Of a stretch of 25,556 bases of DNA, positions 6,769-12,911 are shown piece after piece. Origin of the DNA: CAZNJQ01 sp964573545 (GTDB lineage: Bacteria > Patescibacteriota > Minisyncoccia > Phycocordibacterales > UBA2135); assembly GCA_964573545.1 (NCBI GenBank), contig CAZNJQ010000008.1, positions 1 through 25,556 on the forward strand, written 5' to 3'. The translations under genes were made by a program, and so were the position numbers. Below the pieces are notes generated by a model. It was not told the DNA's origin and did not search any database. It worked only from the letters and a program-made list of their open reading frames with translations. The first letter of the stretch is position 1. Each line of letters starts with the position of its first letter.

Positions 6769-7410
6769 TTATCTCACATCAAATGCACAGAGCGGGTGAT
6801 TGACAGGGCATGTGCGCGCCGAGCAGTATGTCCGCCCGTATGCGATAAGACGGTGGGGGAACAAAAGCCATTCTTTTTTCGGAAGAAGCGCCATTAAATC
6901 CCGCTCTATCTTCTGTGGGTCGGATTCTTCGGTAAGACCGAACCGGCGCGCAAGACGTCTGACGTGCGTATCGACAGCAATGCCTTCGACAACGCCGTAT
7001 GCCGTCCCCAGGACAATGTTCGCCGTCTTTCTCGCCACACCCGGAAGTGTCAGTATCTCTTCCATTGTGCGCGGAACCTTCCCGCCGTATCTCTCTTTGA
7101 CAATACGCGCTGACGCCAGAATGTTTTTCGCCTTATTCCGGTAGAAGCCGGTGGAGCGGATATCTTTCTCAAACTCCCTCGGATTCGCGCACACATACTC
7201 TCCAAAGGTTTTGTATTTTTTGAAAAGCCCTACTGTTACCTTATTCACCATCTTGTCCGTGCACTGTGCAGACAAGATAACGGCAACTAAAAGCTCCCAG
7301 GTATTCCCGTACCGGAGCGCGATGCGCGGACGAGGAAATAATTTTTTCAATGCTAAAAGAAGTTTCCGCACCCTCTCTCTTTTCTCGTGTGCGCCATGGC
7401 CCCCTCTCAT
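6769..7410 (-). CDS. nth: Endonuclease III (DNA glycosylase/AP lyase), cluster loop altered
   Basis: The 213-residue protein matches Nth along its length: ELLVAVILSAQCTDKMVN (39-56), the helix-hairpin-helix LPGVARKTANIVL with catalytic Lys128, and GIAVDTHVRRLARRFGL with catalytic Asp147. It removes oxidised pyrimidines and nicks abasic sites in base excision repair. The C-terminal iron-sulfur loop is unusual. E. coli Nth has Cys-x6-Cys-x2-Cys-x5-Cys, whereas here only Cys196-x4-Cys201-x6-Cys208 remain and the loop is about four residues shorter. A [4Fe-4S] cluster with four Cys ligands is therefore not possible. The start ATG (7410) overlaps the stop of the upstream gene as ATGA, so translation is probably coupled. 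Confidence 0.93.
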   Translation of the reverse strand: MRGGHGAHEKRERVRKLLLALKKLFPRPRIALRYGNTWELLVAVILSAQCTDKMVNKVTVGLFKKYKTFGEYVCANPREFEKDIRSTGFYRNKAKNILASARIVKERYGGKVPRTMEEILTLPGVARKTANIVLGTAYGVVEGIAVDTHVRRLARRFGLTEESDPQKIERDLMALLPKKEWLLFPHRLIAYGRTYCSARTCPVNHPLCAFDVR

Positions 7411-7826
7411 TCGCCGAGCGCTCCCGTTATCTCATTAAATTTGCCGTCGATAATCGCGCGTATTACTGCTCCGTCTTTAATATCGATGATGATGACGTGC
7501 GCCGTTATGACCTGCGTAACAATAAGCTCCGTCCTATCCCCATAGCCGCCGTGAGACGACTCGAACGAAAACGAAACCCGCTCTCCACCCCCCTCAAGCG
7601 GCTCTGAGGACACGAACGCAAGTCCCGAGCCGTCGAAGCGGTATGTCGGAGATTCTTCAAGTACCCACGCGCGCGCCTTCTCGACGACGCGCGCCTCCGC
7701 TTCTCCTCTTTCTGTAGCATCCTTGTGGCCCCCATTCTTTTGAAAAGCGACCAAATCAGCCACAAACGCCACAGCCAATATGACGACGACGATCCCTGTA
7801 ATGAAATAATTTTTGTATTGCTTCAT
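7407..7826 (-). CDS. Membrane-anchored conserved protein of unknown function
   Basis: 139 residues with a single N-terminal hydrophobic segment (about 8-28, FITGIVVVILAVAFVADLV) and an extracytoplasmic domain. The domain reads ARAWVLEESPTYRFDGSGLAFVSSE and later SFSFESSHGGYGDRTELIVTQVITAHVIIIDIKDG. I recognise the Y-G-D-R-T...Q-V-I-T-x-H pattern as recurring in small archaeal and bacterial exported proteins, but no function is known to me. Some relatives have a CxxC pair where this protein has EGGGER. GGAAG lies about 9 nt before the ATG. Its stop overlaps the nth start (ATGA), but the functional link to DNA repair is unclear. Confidence 0.7.
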   Translation of the reverse strand: MKQYKNYFITGIVVVILAVAFVADLVAFQKNGGHKDATERGEAEARVVEKARAWVLEESPTYRFDGSGLAFVSSEPLEGGGERVSFSFESSHGGYGDRTELIVTQVITAHVIIIDIKDGAVIRAIIDGKFNEITGALGE

Positions 7827-7840
7827 ATATAAATTCTTCC

Positions 7841-8527
7841 TTACGGCCTCCGGATAATTTTGCGCAGCGCGTCCTCGGCGTACCGCAGTTCTTCAGGCGT
7901 GTTTATAGGATACCAGAAATGCGCGCTTTCCGCAGCGACCGCCCGCCGCTTTGCGAGTTCCCCGACCTGTTCGGCAAGATTCCACTCCCCGCTCGGCAGA
8001 ATTTTCGCGGGAATACTAAAAATTTCCTCGTTTAAGAAATACGCGCCGATGTTCACGAGATTTCCCGGCGGGTTCTTCGGTTTCTCGACAATGCCCTTGA
8101 GAAGGCCCTCCCGTACGATACAAACGCCGAACCGTTCCGGCGTTTCCGACTGCTTCACCAGAACCGCGGGACCCTTCTCGATGAAAGAACGTAGGTCTTT
8201 CGGATGATACAGGTCGTCTCCGTTCAAGAGAAGAAACGGCCCCTTGATATGCGGCCGCGCTTCGGCAAGCGCATACCCCGTGCCTTTCGGCAGAACGCCG
8301 GAGATGTACGTTATTGGGCGCGAAAGGAACTCTGCGCCGAAACGCTCCCGTATCCGCTCCTCCTTATAGCCCGTCACAAGGACAATTTCCGTTATTTCTT
8401 CAGGAAGCGCCTCAAACGTATGCTCCAGAATAGGCCTCCCTAGGACAGAGATAAGCGCTTTAGGGATATCGTCCGTAAGGGGGCGGAGCCGCCGCCCCTC
8501 TCCCGCAGCCAAGATAACCGCCTGCAT
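7841..8527 (-). CDS. NDP-sugar nucleotidyltransferase
   Basis: The 228-residue protein begins MQAVILAAGEGRRLRPLTDDIPKALISVLGRPILEH, the nucleotide-binding signature (GxGxRxxPLT...PKA) of sugar-1-phosphate nucleotidylyltransferases such as RmlA, GlmU-N and mannose-1-phosphate guanylyltransferases. LLLNGDDLY supplies the metal-binding Asp, and VEKPKNPPGNLVNIGAYFL is the typical sugar-binding stretch. It activates a sugar phosphate with NTP for glycan synthesis. The base and sugar cannot be assigned from this sequence. At 228 residues it is a stand-alone catalytic domain without the left-handed beta-helix of GlmU. AAGGGG lies just before the ATG. No other sugar-pathway gene is nearby. Confidence 0.87.
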   Translation of the reverse strand: MQAVILAAGEGRRLRPLTDDIPKALISVLGRPILEHTFEALPEEITEIVLVTGYKEERIRERFGAEFLSRPITYISGVLPKGTGYALAEARPHIKGPFLLLNGDDLYHPKDLRSFIEKGPAVLVKQSETPERFGVCIVREGLLKGIVEKPKNPPGNLVNIGAYFLNEEIFSIPAKILPSGEWNLAEQVGELAKRRAVAAESAHFWYPINTPEELRYAEDALRKIIRRP

Positions 8528-8549
8528 ATCCCCTTATAACAAGAAAAAG

Positions 8550-9407
8550 CTACTCGTGGTTTTTATCGTGCTTTTCTGTGAGGCACACGTACGCTTCGGC
8601 GATGAGCGCATCAGCGCGCTTCTCTGGAATCCCGAATTCCCGGCTTATATACTCCGGCGTGTACGAGACAAGGTCCTGCACTAAAATGACATTTTTCCGA
8701 GCGAGCGCTTCAAGCTCTCCCCTCCCCACGGACGGCAGTATGGTAACAGGATATATCTTCTTCGCCGTGATGAAATCTTCCAACCCTTCCCCGTGTGGAT
8801 ATCGCCACCCTATCATTTTTATATTCCTGCATTTCCCGTACTGTATCGCACTCGACGTGAATTTCGTGTTCGTGACAAGCCATGCGCGGTGGCGCGCCTT
8901 CCAACCCCGCTCTTTTTCCTCTTCGGCTGGGGCAATGTCGGAGAGGCGCGCATCGGTATACATCGCGACAGTGACATCCGTCTTCGTCCCCTGCTCGTTG
9001 TGATATTTCACTTCAACGATAAAATGCTCGTCTCCCTTCTCCGCCACAATATCGATCTCATGCTCGACACAGACGCCCTTCATGAACACGTTACGCTTGG
9101 TCACATATCCGTGAATGTTCATGATCCGCTCGACATAGTGTTCGAAGTTAAATCCGGCAGGCCCTAATGCAAAAATGCCGCGCTTTAGGCTATACCGTAC
9201 CGCAGAAGGCATATCCTCTTCTTTAAGATACGAAAATGCGTGCCGGAAAAGCTCTTCCGTGTTCATGCCCTCCGTGAGATCGTGGGAAACTTTTGCGCAC
9301 ACGCGGGCGACGACATTCTGCGTCGCTCCGGCACGCTCGAGGGAGCTACAGAACTTATCCTTTTCGAATTTTTCTTTTTCTCCGGATGCTTTTACGATAT
9401 CTACCAT
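8550..9407 (-). CDS. ATP-cone/restriction endonuclease-like/HhH fusion protein
   Basis: 285 residues in three parts. Residues 1-90 form an ATP-cone (VKASGEKEKFEKDKFCSSLERAGA...YSLKRGIFALGPAGFNFEHYV), the nucleotide-sensing module of ribonucleotide reductases and NrdR. Residues 95-210 look like an Mrr/PD-(D/E)XK nuclease domain: HEIDIVAEKGDEHFIVEVKY with Asp119 and Glu132-x-Lys134, then a helix and WLVTNTKFTSSAIQYG. Residues 215-280 look like helix-hairpin-helix repeats (LEALARKNVILVQDLVSYTPEYISREFGIPEKRADALIAEA) for DNA contact. The motif residues expected for catalysis are all present. The likely role is a nucleotide-controlled DNA nuclease, in repair or defence. It starts 4 nt after the stop of the HD gene, so the two are co-transcribed, which links it to nucleotide metabolism. 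Confidence 0.8.
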   Translation of the reverse strand: MVDIVKASGEKEKFEKDKFCSSLERAGATQNVVARVCAKVSHDLTEGMNTEELFRHAFSYLKEEDMPSAVRYSLKRGIFALGPAGFNFEHYVERIMNIHGYVTKRNVFMKGVCVEHEIDIVAEKGDEHFIVEVKYHNEQGTKTDVTVAMYTDARLSDIAPAEEEKERGWKARHRAWLVTNTKFTSSAIQYGKCRNIKMIGWRYPHGEGLEDFITAKKIYPVTILPSVGRGELEALARKNVILVQDLVSYTPEYISREFGIPEKRADALIAEAYVCLTEKHDKNHE

Positions 9408-9411
9408 ATAT

Positions 9412-9978
9412 TTATACTATTTCGCGCCCAAGTACTTCTCCTTTGATTTTCACCCACCACTCCGCACCATCCTCTTCTAGAACCCGAAGCTCGTGGTCGT
9501 GCATGTTTTTGAAAAATTGGTTTCCAGCCTTCATTTCTTCGGCACATTTACCCACAAGGGAGAGCCTGTCGGCGACCTTCACGATCTGGGCTTCAATGCC
9601 CTCCTGCCTGCCTTCTTCATTCCAAAGTCCGGTATATTTCTCCCGAAGACCTTCCGGAAGATCTTCAAAAACTTCTTTGATGAGCTCCTTGTTCACGTCG
9701 CGAATTGCTTCTTTGACGGCCGGCGAATGGTGCTTGAACGGGCTTAAAATATCACCCGAGAACACTTCTTCGCTGTCGTGGATAAGCGCCATCGCTATCG
9801 CCTTCTCCGCATTAACGCTCGTTCCCGACTCCGAGACAAGGTCGCAGAGGATTGCCGTAATATACGCAGTGAAAAAAGAATGCTCGGCGACTGACTCCTG
9901 AAAATGCTGCGGATGCGAACTGAAACGGATGACGTGCGCAAGCGAGCGATTGGTGATGTGGTTAAAAATACTCTTCAT
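9412..9978 (-). CDS. HD-domain phosphohydrolase, YfbR-like 5'-deoxynucleotidase
   Basis: The 188-residue protein has the HD signature at positions very close to E. coli YfbR: Arg18 (HVIRFSSHPQ), His33 (VAEHSF), His67-Asp68 (ALIHDSEEVFSGDI) and Asp137 (KVADRLS). YfbR hydrolyses deoxyribonucleoside 5'-monophosphates using a divalent metal. The same activity, or a closely related one, is likely here, though the aromatic residue after Arg18 is Phe, not Trp. It could tune dNMP pools. The gene has an extended -10 promoter ending 11 nt before the ATG and no ribosome binding site, so its mRNA is predicted to have a leader of about 5 nt. The next gene downstream carries an ATP-cone. Confidence 0.85.
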   Translation of the reverse strand: MKSIFNHITNRSLAHVIRFSSHPQHFQESVAEHSFFTAYITAILCDLVSESGTSVNAEKAIAMALIHDSEEVFSGDILSPFKHHSPAVKEAIRDVNKELIKEVFEDLPEGLREKYTGLWNEEGRQEGIEAQIVKVADRLSLVGKCAEEMKAGNQFFKNMHDHELRVLEEDGAEWWVKIKGEVLGREIV

Positions 9979-9989
9979 CGGTTTCTCGT

Positions 9990-9998
9990 ATTATATCA
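9990..9998 (-). promoter_or_regulatory. Extended -10 promoter (TGATATAAT) of the HD gene
   Basis: On the minus strand TGATATAAT (9998-9990) is a perfect extended -10 element. It ends 11 nt before the ATG at 9978. No TTGACA-like box is seen at the -35 position, as is common for extended -10 promoters. The predicted leader is only about 5 nt. Confidence 0.7.
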
Positions 9999-10030
9999 CG
10001 GACACGGAGAAACGGCTCCCAAAAATACCA

Positions 10031-10061
10031 AAGAAAACCCCGTCGCTCGCGAGCGACGGGG
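10031..10061 (-). terminator. Intrinsic terminator of the zinc-ribbon gene
   Basis: Bases 10038-10061 are a perfect 24-bp palindrome (arms CCCCGTCGCTCG and its complement). On the minus strand it is followed by TTTTCTT (10037-10031). It lies 9 nt after the stop codon at 10071. Confidence 0.9.
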
Positions 10062-10070
10062 GCATTTCAT

Positions 10071-10694
10071 TTACGCAGACAGTTGAAAAATCTTCGATTC
10101 GCGCTCACGGCCATCGTGCGGTAAGGGCGGCGGACATTCTTCAGATTCGGCATCGCTATAATACCCGTGTATGTGGGGATCAATCTTCCGAAACGTGTCG
10201 TTGTCAACAAGGCAGAAAAACGATTCCCCGTGAGGTTCAAACGTTCCTTCGCTTGCCACGGCATATTCTTTTGCGTACTGGTCCCGCTCTCGCATCGTCC
10301 GATGAAGAGAAAAACCAGCGGGGTATGAAACTCCGCCGAGTTTAAGAGACCACTTCTGGCATACGACGCGGATATAACGCGGAAAGACCGGCTTGTAGTT
10401 CCGGACGAGGAACCGCGGCGCAACCCACCACGAGCGGAGCCGGAAGCCTGAACGCGGCTCTTCGGATTTCCAGACGGGCTTCATCACATCGGCGCCGTCG
10501 GGATACACCCAGCGCTCTTTTATGTAGCCGGCACTGACGCTCCGCATTCCGAGCGACCGATGAGTTATGACGGCGCCACAGCCGCATTTCGTGCGCTCAA
10601 ACACGTCTTTGAAATTACGTTCATCAGGAATGACAATCGGCTCTCCGCATTTTTCGCAGATGCCGAGCAGGAACGCCGAGATTCTCTGGTACAC
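10071..10694 (-). CDS. Unrecognised protein with an N-terminal zinc ribbon
   Basis: 207 residues if translation starts at the GTG at 10694, which has GAGG 8 nt upstream. A GTG at 10769 would add 25 residues, and the open frame itself runs further into the cyclophilin gene. Near the N-terminus, Cys13-x2-Cys16 (GICEKCGEPIVI) and Cys37-x-Cys39 (TKCGCGAVITHR) look like a four-Cys zinc ribbon. The remainder is rich in Arg, Trp, Tyr and Pro (RLRSWWVAPRFLVRNYKPVFPRYIRVVCQKWSLKLGGVSYPAGFSLHRTMRERDQYAKEYAV), compatible with nucleic-acid binding, and ends in an acidic, Pro-rich tail. I do not recognise the family and no function is proposed. A perfect terminator follows. Confidence 0.65.
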   Translation of the reverse strand: MYQRISAFLLGICEKCGEPIVIPDERNFKDVFERTKCGCGAVITHRSLGMRSVSAGYIKERWVYPDGADVMKPVWKSEEPRSGFRLRSWWVAPRFLVRNYKPVFPRYIRVVCQKWSLKLGGVSYPAGFSLHRTMRERDQYAKEYAVASEGTFEPHGESFFCLVDNDTFRKIDPHIHGYYSDAESEECPPPLPHDGRERESKIFQLSA

Positions 10695-10720
10695 CGAGAC
10701 GCCCTCGACATGTCTTACAT

Positions 10721-10750
10721 AACATAAACACGCTTTTTCTAAAAAAGCAA
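10721..10750 (-). promoter_or_regulatory. Possible promoter of the zinc-ribbon gene (TTGCTT-18-TATGTT)
   Basis: TTGCTT (10750-10745) and TATGTT (10726-10721) are 18 bp apart on the minus strand, inside the space after the cyclophilin stop codon. Transcription would start near 10714 and favour the GTG start at 10694. The match is moderate. Confidence 0.4.
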
Positions 10751-10773
10751 TGCGGGGCTCCTTGGTCACAGTG

Positions 10774-11379
10774 CTACAAAGACGCCTTTTCGATGCGCGC
10801 TTTTTCAATACTGACTGGGGCAAGGGGCGCATCGGCCGCATTTGTCGGCGTCTTCCCTATCGCATCGACAACGCTCTGACCTTCGGTAACGCGTCCGAAA
10901 ATCGTGTATGCATGCGGAAGCGGTGTGTCTTTAAGCATGATAAAAAATTGGCTGCCATTCGTGTTGGGACCGGCGTTCGCCATCGCAACAACACCCTTCA
11001 TGTACCCCTCTTTGTATGATTTCGTCTCCGGGTAGAGCTCATCCGGAAATGCATACCCCGGCCCACCCGTGCCGTTCCCGTTCGGGTCTCCGCCCTGGAT
11101 CATGAACCCGGCAATCACGCGGTGGAACGTAAGGCCGTTATAGAATCCTTTCTCCGCGAGAGTTATAAAATTTTCAGCTGTCTTCGGCGCGTCTGCTTCG
11201 TATAATTCAAATCGTATTTCTCCGAAATTCGTAGTAAGAATTGCAATGGTTTTCATGGGAACTGTGGTTTCTTGACGAAGGCTCTCCGGCGCGACGTTTG
11301 TATCGCCTAAAAGCGAATATGAATAATATATGCCGAGTACGGCGGCTGCTATGACGAGAAATGGAACGAGATATTTCAT
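10774..11379 (-). CDS. Exported cyclophilin-type peptidyl-prolyl cis-trans isomerase
   Basis: 201 residues. A single N-terminal hydrophobic segment (about 3-24, YLVPFLVIAAAVLGIYYSYSLL) acts as signal or anchor. The cyclophilin domain starts near residue 43 (KTIAILTTNFGEIRFELYEADAPKTAENF). FHRVIAGFMIQGGDPNGNGTGGPGYAFPDE holds the Arg, Phe and Gln of the active site, and NTNGSQFFIML and FGRVTEGQSVVDAI complete the fold. It speeds proline isomerisation during folding of exported proteins, outside the membrane. It lies 24 nt after the DUF192 gene on the same strand. With VKOR and the thioredoxin-like protein further along, it adds to a set of extracytoplasmic folding factors. Confidence 0.93.
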   Translation of the reverse strand: MKYLVPFLVIAAAVLGIYYSYSLLGDTNVAPESLRQETTVPMKTIAILTTNFGEIRFELYEADAPKTAENFITLAEKGFYNGLTFHRVIAGFMIQGGDPNGNGTGGPGYAFPDELYPETKSYKEGYMKGVVAMANAGPNTNGSQFFIMLKDTPLPHAYTIFGRVTEGQSVVDAIGKTPTNAADAPLAPVSIEKARIEKASL

Positions 11380-11403
11380 ATCGGTTTCGGATCAATGCCT
11401 ATT

Positions 11404-11868
11404 TTATATTCCGGAAATCGGCGTACCTGCCACTACTTTATTTTTTGAAGCCCACCCGGCGTTCACCTCGATAATGAACCGAGCCGGCTCTTTTGGCTCA
11501 AAAAGCGATGGGAAAGATTCCGGAGTAGCGTTCTCGGTCACATCGACGACTTTCGCGTCGCTTCCGACCCAGATAATATCAATGGGAAACCGCATGTCTT
11601 TCATCCAGAACGAATACACACCCTCACGGTCATAGACAAAGAGCATACCTTCGTTTTCTTTGAGCGCCGAAACGCCCGACAACCCCTGTGTCCGCCTGAC
11701 CGGCGTATCGGCCACGGAGACCGTGAGCGGGATATTATTCACGACGAGCGTTTTCTCGCCGCTTCCGGAAGCAAATCCTGAAGGAAGAAATATATCGACT
11801 GCAAGCAAAGCGCCCCCGACGGAGAGAGCTGCAAACAAAACTGCTACGGCTATAAAAAATTTCGACAT
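11404..11868 (-). CDS. DUF192 exported protein
   Basis: 154 residues with an N-terminal signal or anchor (about 4-26, FFIAVAVLFAALSVGGALLAVDI) and a DUF192 domain from about residue 40. TPVRRTQGLSGVSALKENEGMLFVYDREGVYSFWMKDMRFPIDIIWVGSDAKVVDV is the family signature (R-x-x-G-L...M-L-F...F-W-M-K/N-x-x-x-P-L-D-I). The fold is known structurally, but the biochemical role of DUF192 is not established. It is followed on the same strand by the cyclophilin gene. Upstream, the space to the next gene is occupied by a MITE-like inverted-repeat element, so its own promoter is likely between 11869 and 11913, though no convincing hexamers were seen. Confidence 0.88.
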   Translation of the reverse strand: MSKFFIAVAVLFAALSVGGALLAVDIFLPSGFASGSGEKTLVVNNIPLTVSVADTPVRRTQGLSGVSALKENEGMLFVYDREGVYSFWMKDMRFPIDIIWVGSDAKVVDVTENATPESFPSLFEPKEPARFIIEVNAGWASKNKVVAGTPISGI

Positions 11869-11913
11869 GGGTGCGTATGAAAGAAATGTGCCAAAAAACT
11901 AATCGTGTATAAA

Positions 11914-12047
11914 CCCCCACACCAACATCGGCATTGTTTTACTTTGCCCTTCGATTTTCGAAAAGAATTTCGATCGAGCAATGGACTTAATCATCACGGC
12001 CATAATCAACGGTAAAACACAAAGTTATGCCAATGTTGGTGTGGGGG
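11914..12047. mobile_element. MITE-like element with 21-bp terminal inverted repeats
   Basis: The left end (11914-11934, beginning CCCCCACACCAACATCGG) and the right end (12027-12047) are inverted repeats of 21 bp with one mismatch (at 11929). The element is 134 bp, has no ORF and is bordered by the direct repeat TAAA (11910-11913 and 12048-12051), as expected for a 4-bp target duplication. This is the structure of a miniature inverted-repeat transposable element. The right end encodes the last residues (TPTPTLA) and stop codon of the gene at 12025-12906. A transposase source and other copies lie outside this window, so mobility is inferred. A long RNA hairpin acting between the two genes is the alternative. 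Confidence 0.65.
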
Positions 12048-12906
12048 TAAATCCGCGCGCGTGCCGCTCTATCGCGGCGCATACCCGGTCATCACTCCAC
12101 TCGCCGGACTGAGAGCCGGGTCCATCCTGCCTGTCCGACACGGCAGCAATAATGGCGTGTGCGCGGTCATATTCAAGCACTGCGTCTTCTTTTCCTCCTT
12201 TGCGCGCATACTCGCTGAAAGCCTTGAGCTCAAGCGCTATCTCTTTGAGAAGAAGCCGCCGAAAAGGGCTTTGTTTCAAGAGTGTTTGTCCCTTCCCGTC
12301 ATCAACCCACAGTCGGGCTAATTCAAGAACATGCCTGCGCTCCGTCCCCACGACAACGCGCGGCAGGTGCGTCTTCTCGCCGCGAAAACCGCGCGACTTG
12401 AAATACTTAACGCGGGCAAGTTTTCCGCTGTCGATCTCGTGTCGCACCCTCTCGAACTTGGACCGAAGCCCGGTCCCGAACGTTATATCGAGAGAAAGCG
12501 CAAGGTGCGATGCGCCGCGCGGCGGCTCGTCAAATTCAACGACCTCATCAACGCCGTTCACGATATCGTCAAACGGGGTCGTCTTTATGGCGCGCGCAGA
12601 AGGACCGAGCCATCCGGCCTCCAGTATTTGTTCATGGATGATGACTTCGAGTATGTCAGCGAGCTTTTTCGCCTCTTTCTCTTCGGCGCTCATCCCTTCC
12701 TCAATACGGCGGCGCGTTTCTGAAACGCGCTCTGCGTCTTTTTTGACATCAGGCGCGCCGTAGAGATCCTCAAAATCTTCCATGTGTATCACGTGGCGAC
12801 GCAGGAATCCTTCCGCTTTTTTGTGGGCACGCTCAAGAATGCCCCGCTCGGGAGACGCCGCGCGGCGGATATCAAGCATCTTTAGAAATCGGTCTTCAAA
12901 CGACAT
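12025..12906 (-). CDS. Unknown protein paired with the VirD4-like ATPase; C-terminus altered
   Basis: The 293-residue cytoplasmic protein has no signal peptide or membrane segment. The N-terminal half is helical and charged (ERVSETRRRIEEGMSAEEKEAKKLADILEVIIHEQ). A central conserved-looking part reads GWLGPSARAIKTTPFDDIVNGVDEVVEFD...ASHLALSLDITFG...IDSGKLARVKYFKS. The Asp-Asp and later Asp-x-Thr between strands faintly recall nuclease folds, but this is not enough to call one. It starts 5 nt after the stop of the VirD4-like gene, so the two form an operon and probably work together. The final residues TPTPTLA and the stop come from the terminal repeat of the MITE-like element. The reconstructed uninterrupted frame would instead end in GFIHD. 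Confidence 0.65.
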   Translation of the reverse strand: MSFEDRFLKMLDIRRAASPERGILERAHKKAEGFLRRHVIHMEDFEDLYGAPDVKKDAERVSETRRRIEEGMSAEEKEAKKLADILEVIIHEQILEAGWLGPSARAIKTTPFDDIVNGVDEVVEFDEPPRGASHLALSLDITFGTGLRSKFERVRHEIDSGKLARVKYFKSRGFRGEKTHLPRVVVGTERRHVLELARLWVDDGKGQTLLKQSPFRRLLLKEIALELKAFSEYARKGGKEDAVLEYDRAHAIIAAVSDRQDGPGSQSGEWSDDRVCAAIERHARGFTPTPTLA

Positions 12907-12911
12907 AGCGG

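Noticed and set aside
12027..12047. The inverted repeat read as a plain terminator
   Set aside because: The arms are 92 bp apart and no T-run follows. Size, flanking TAAA copies and the reconstructed gene end fit an inserted element better.
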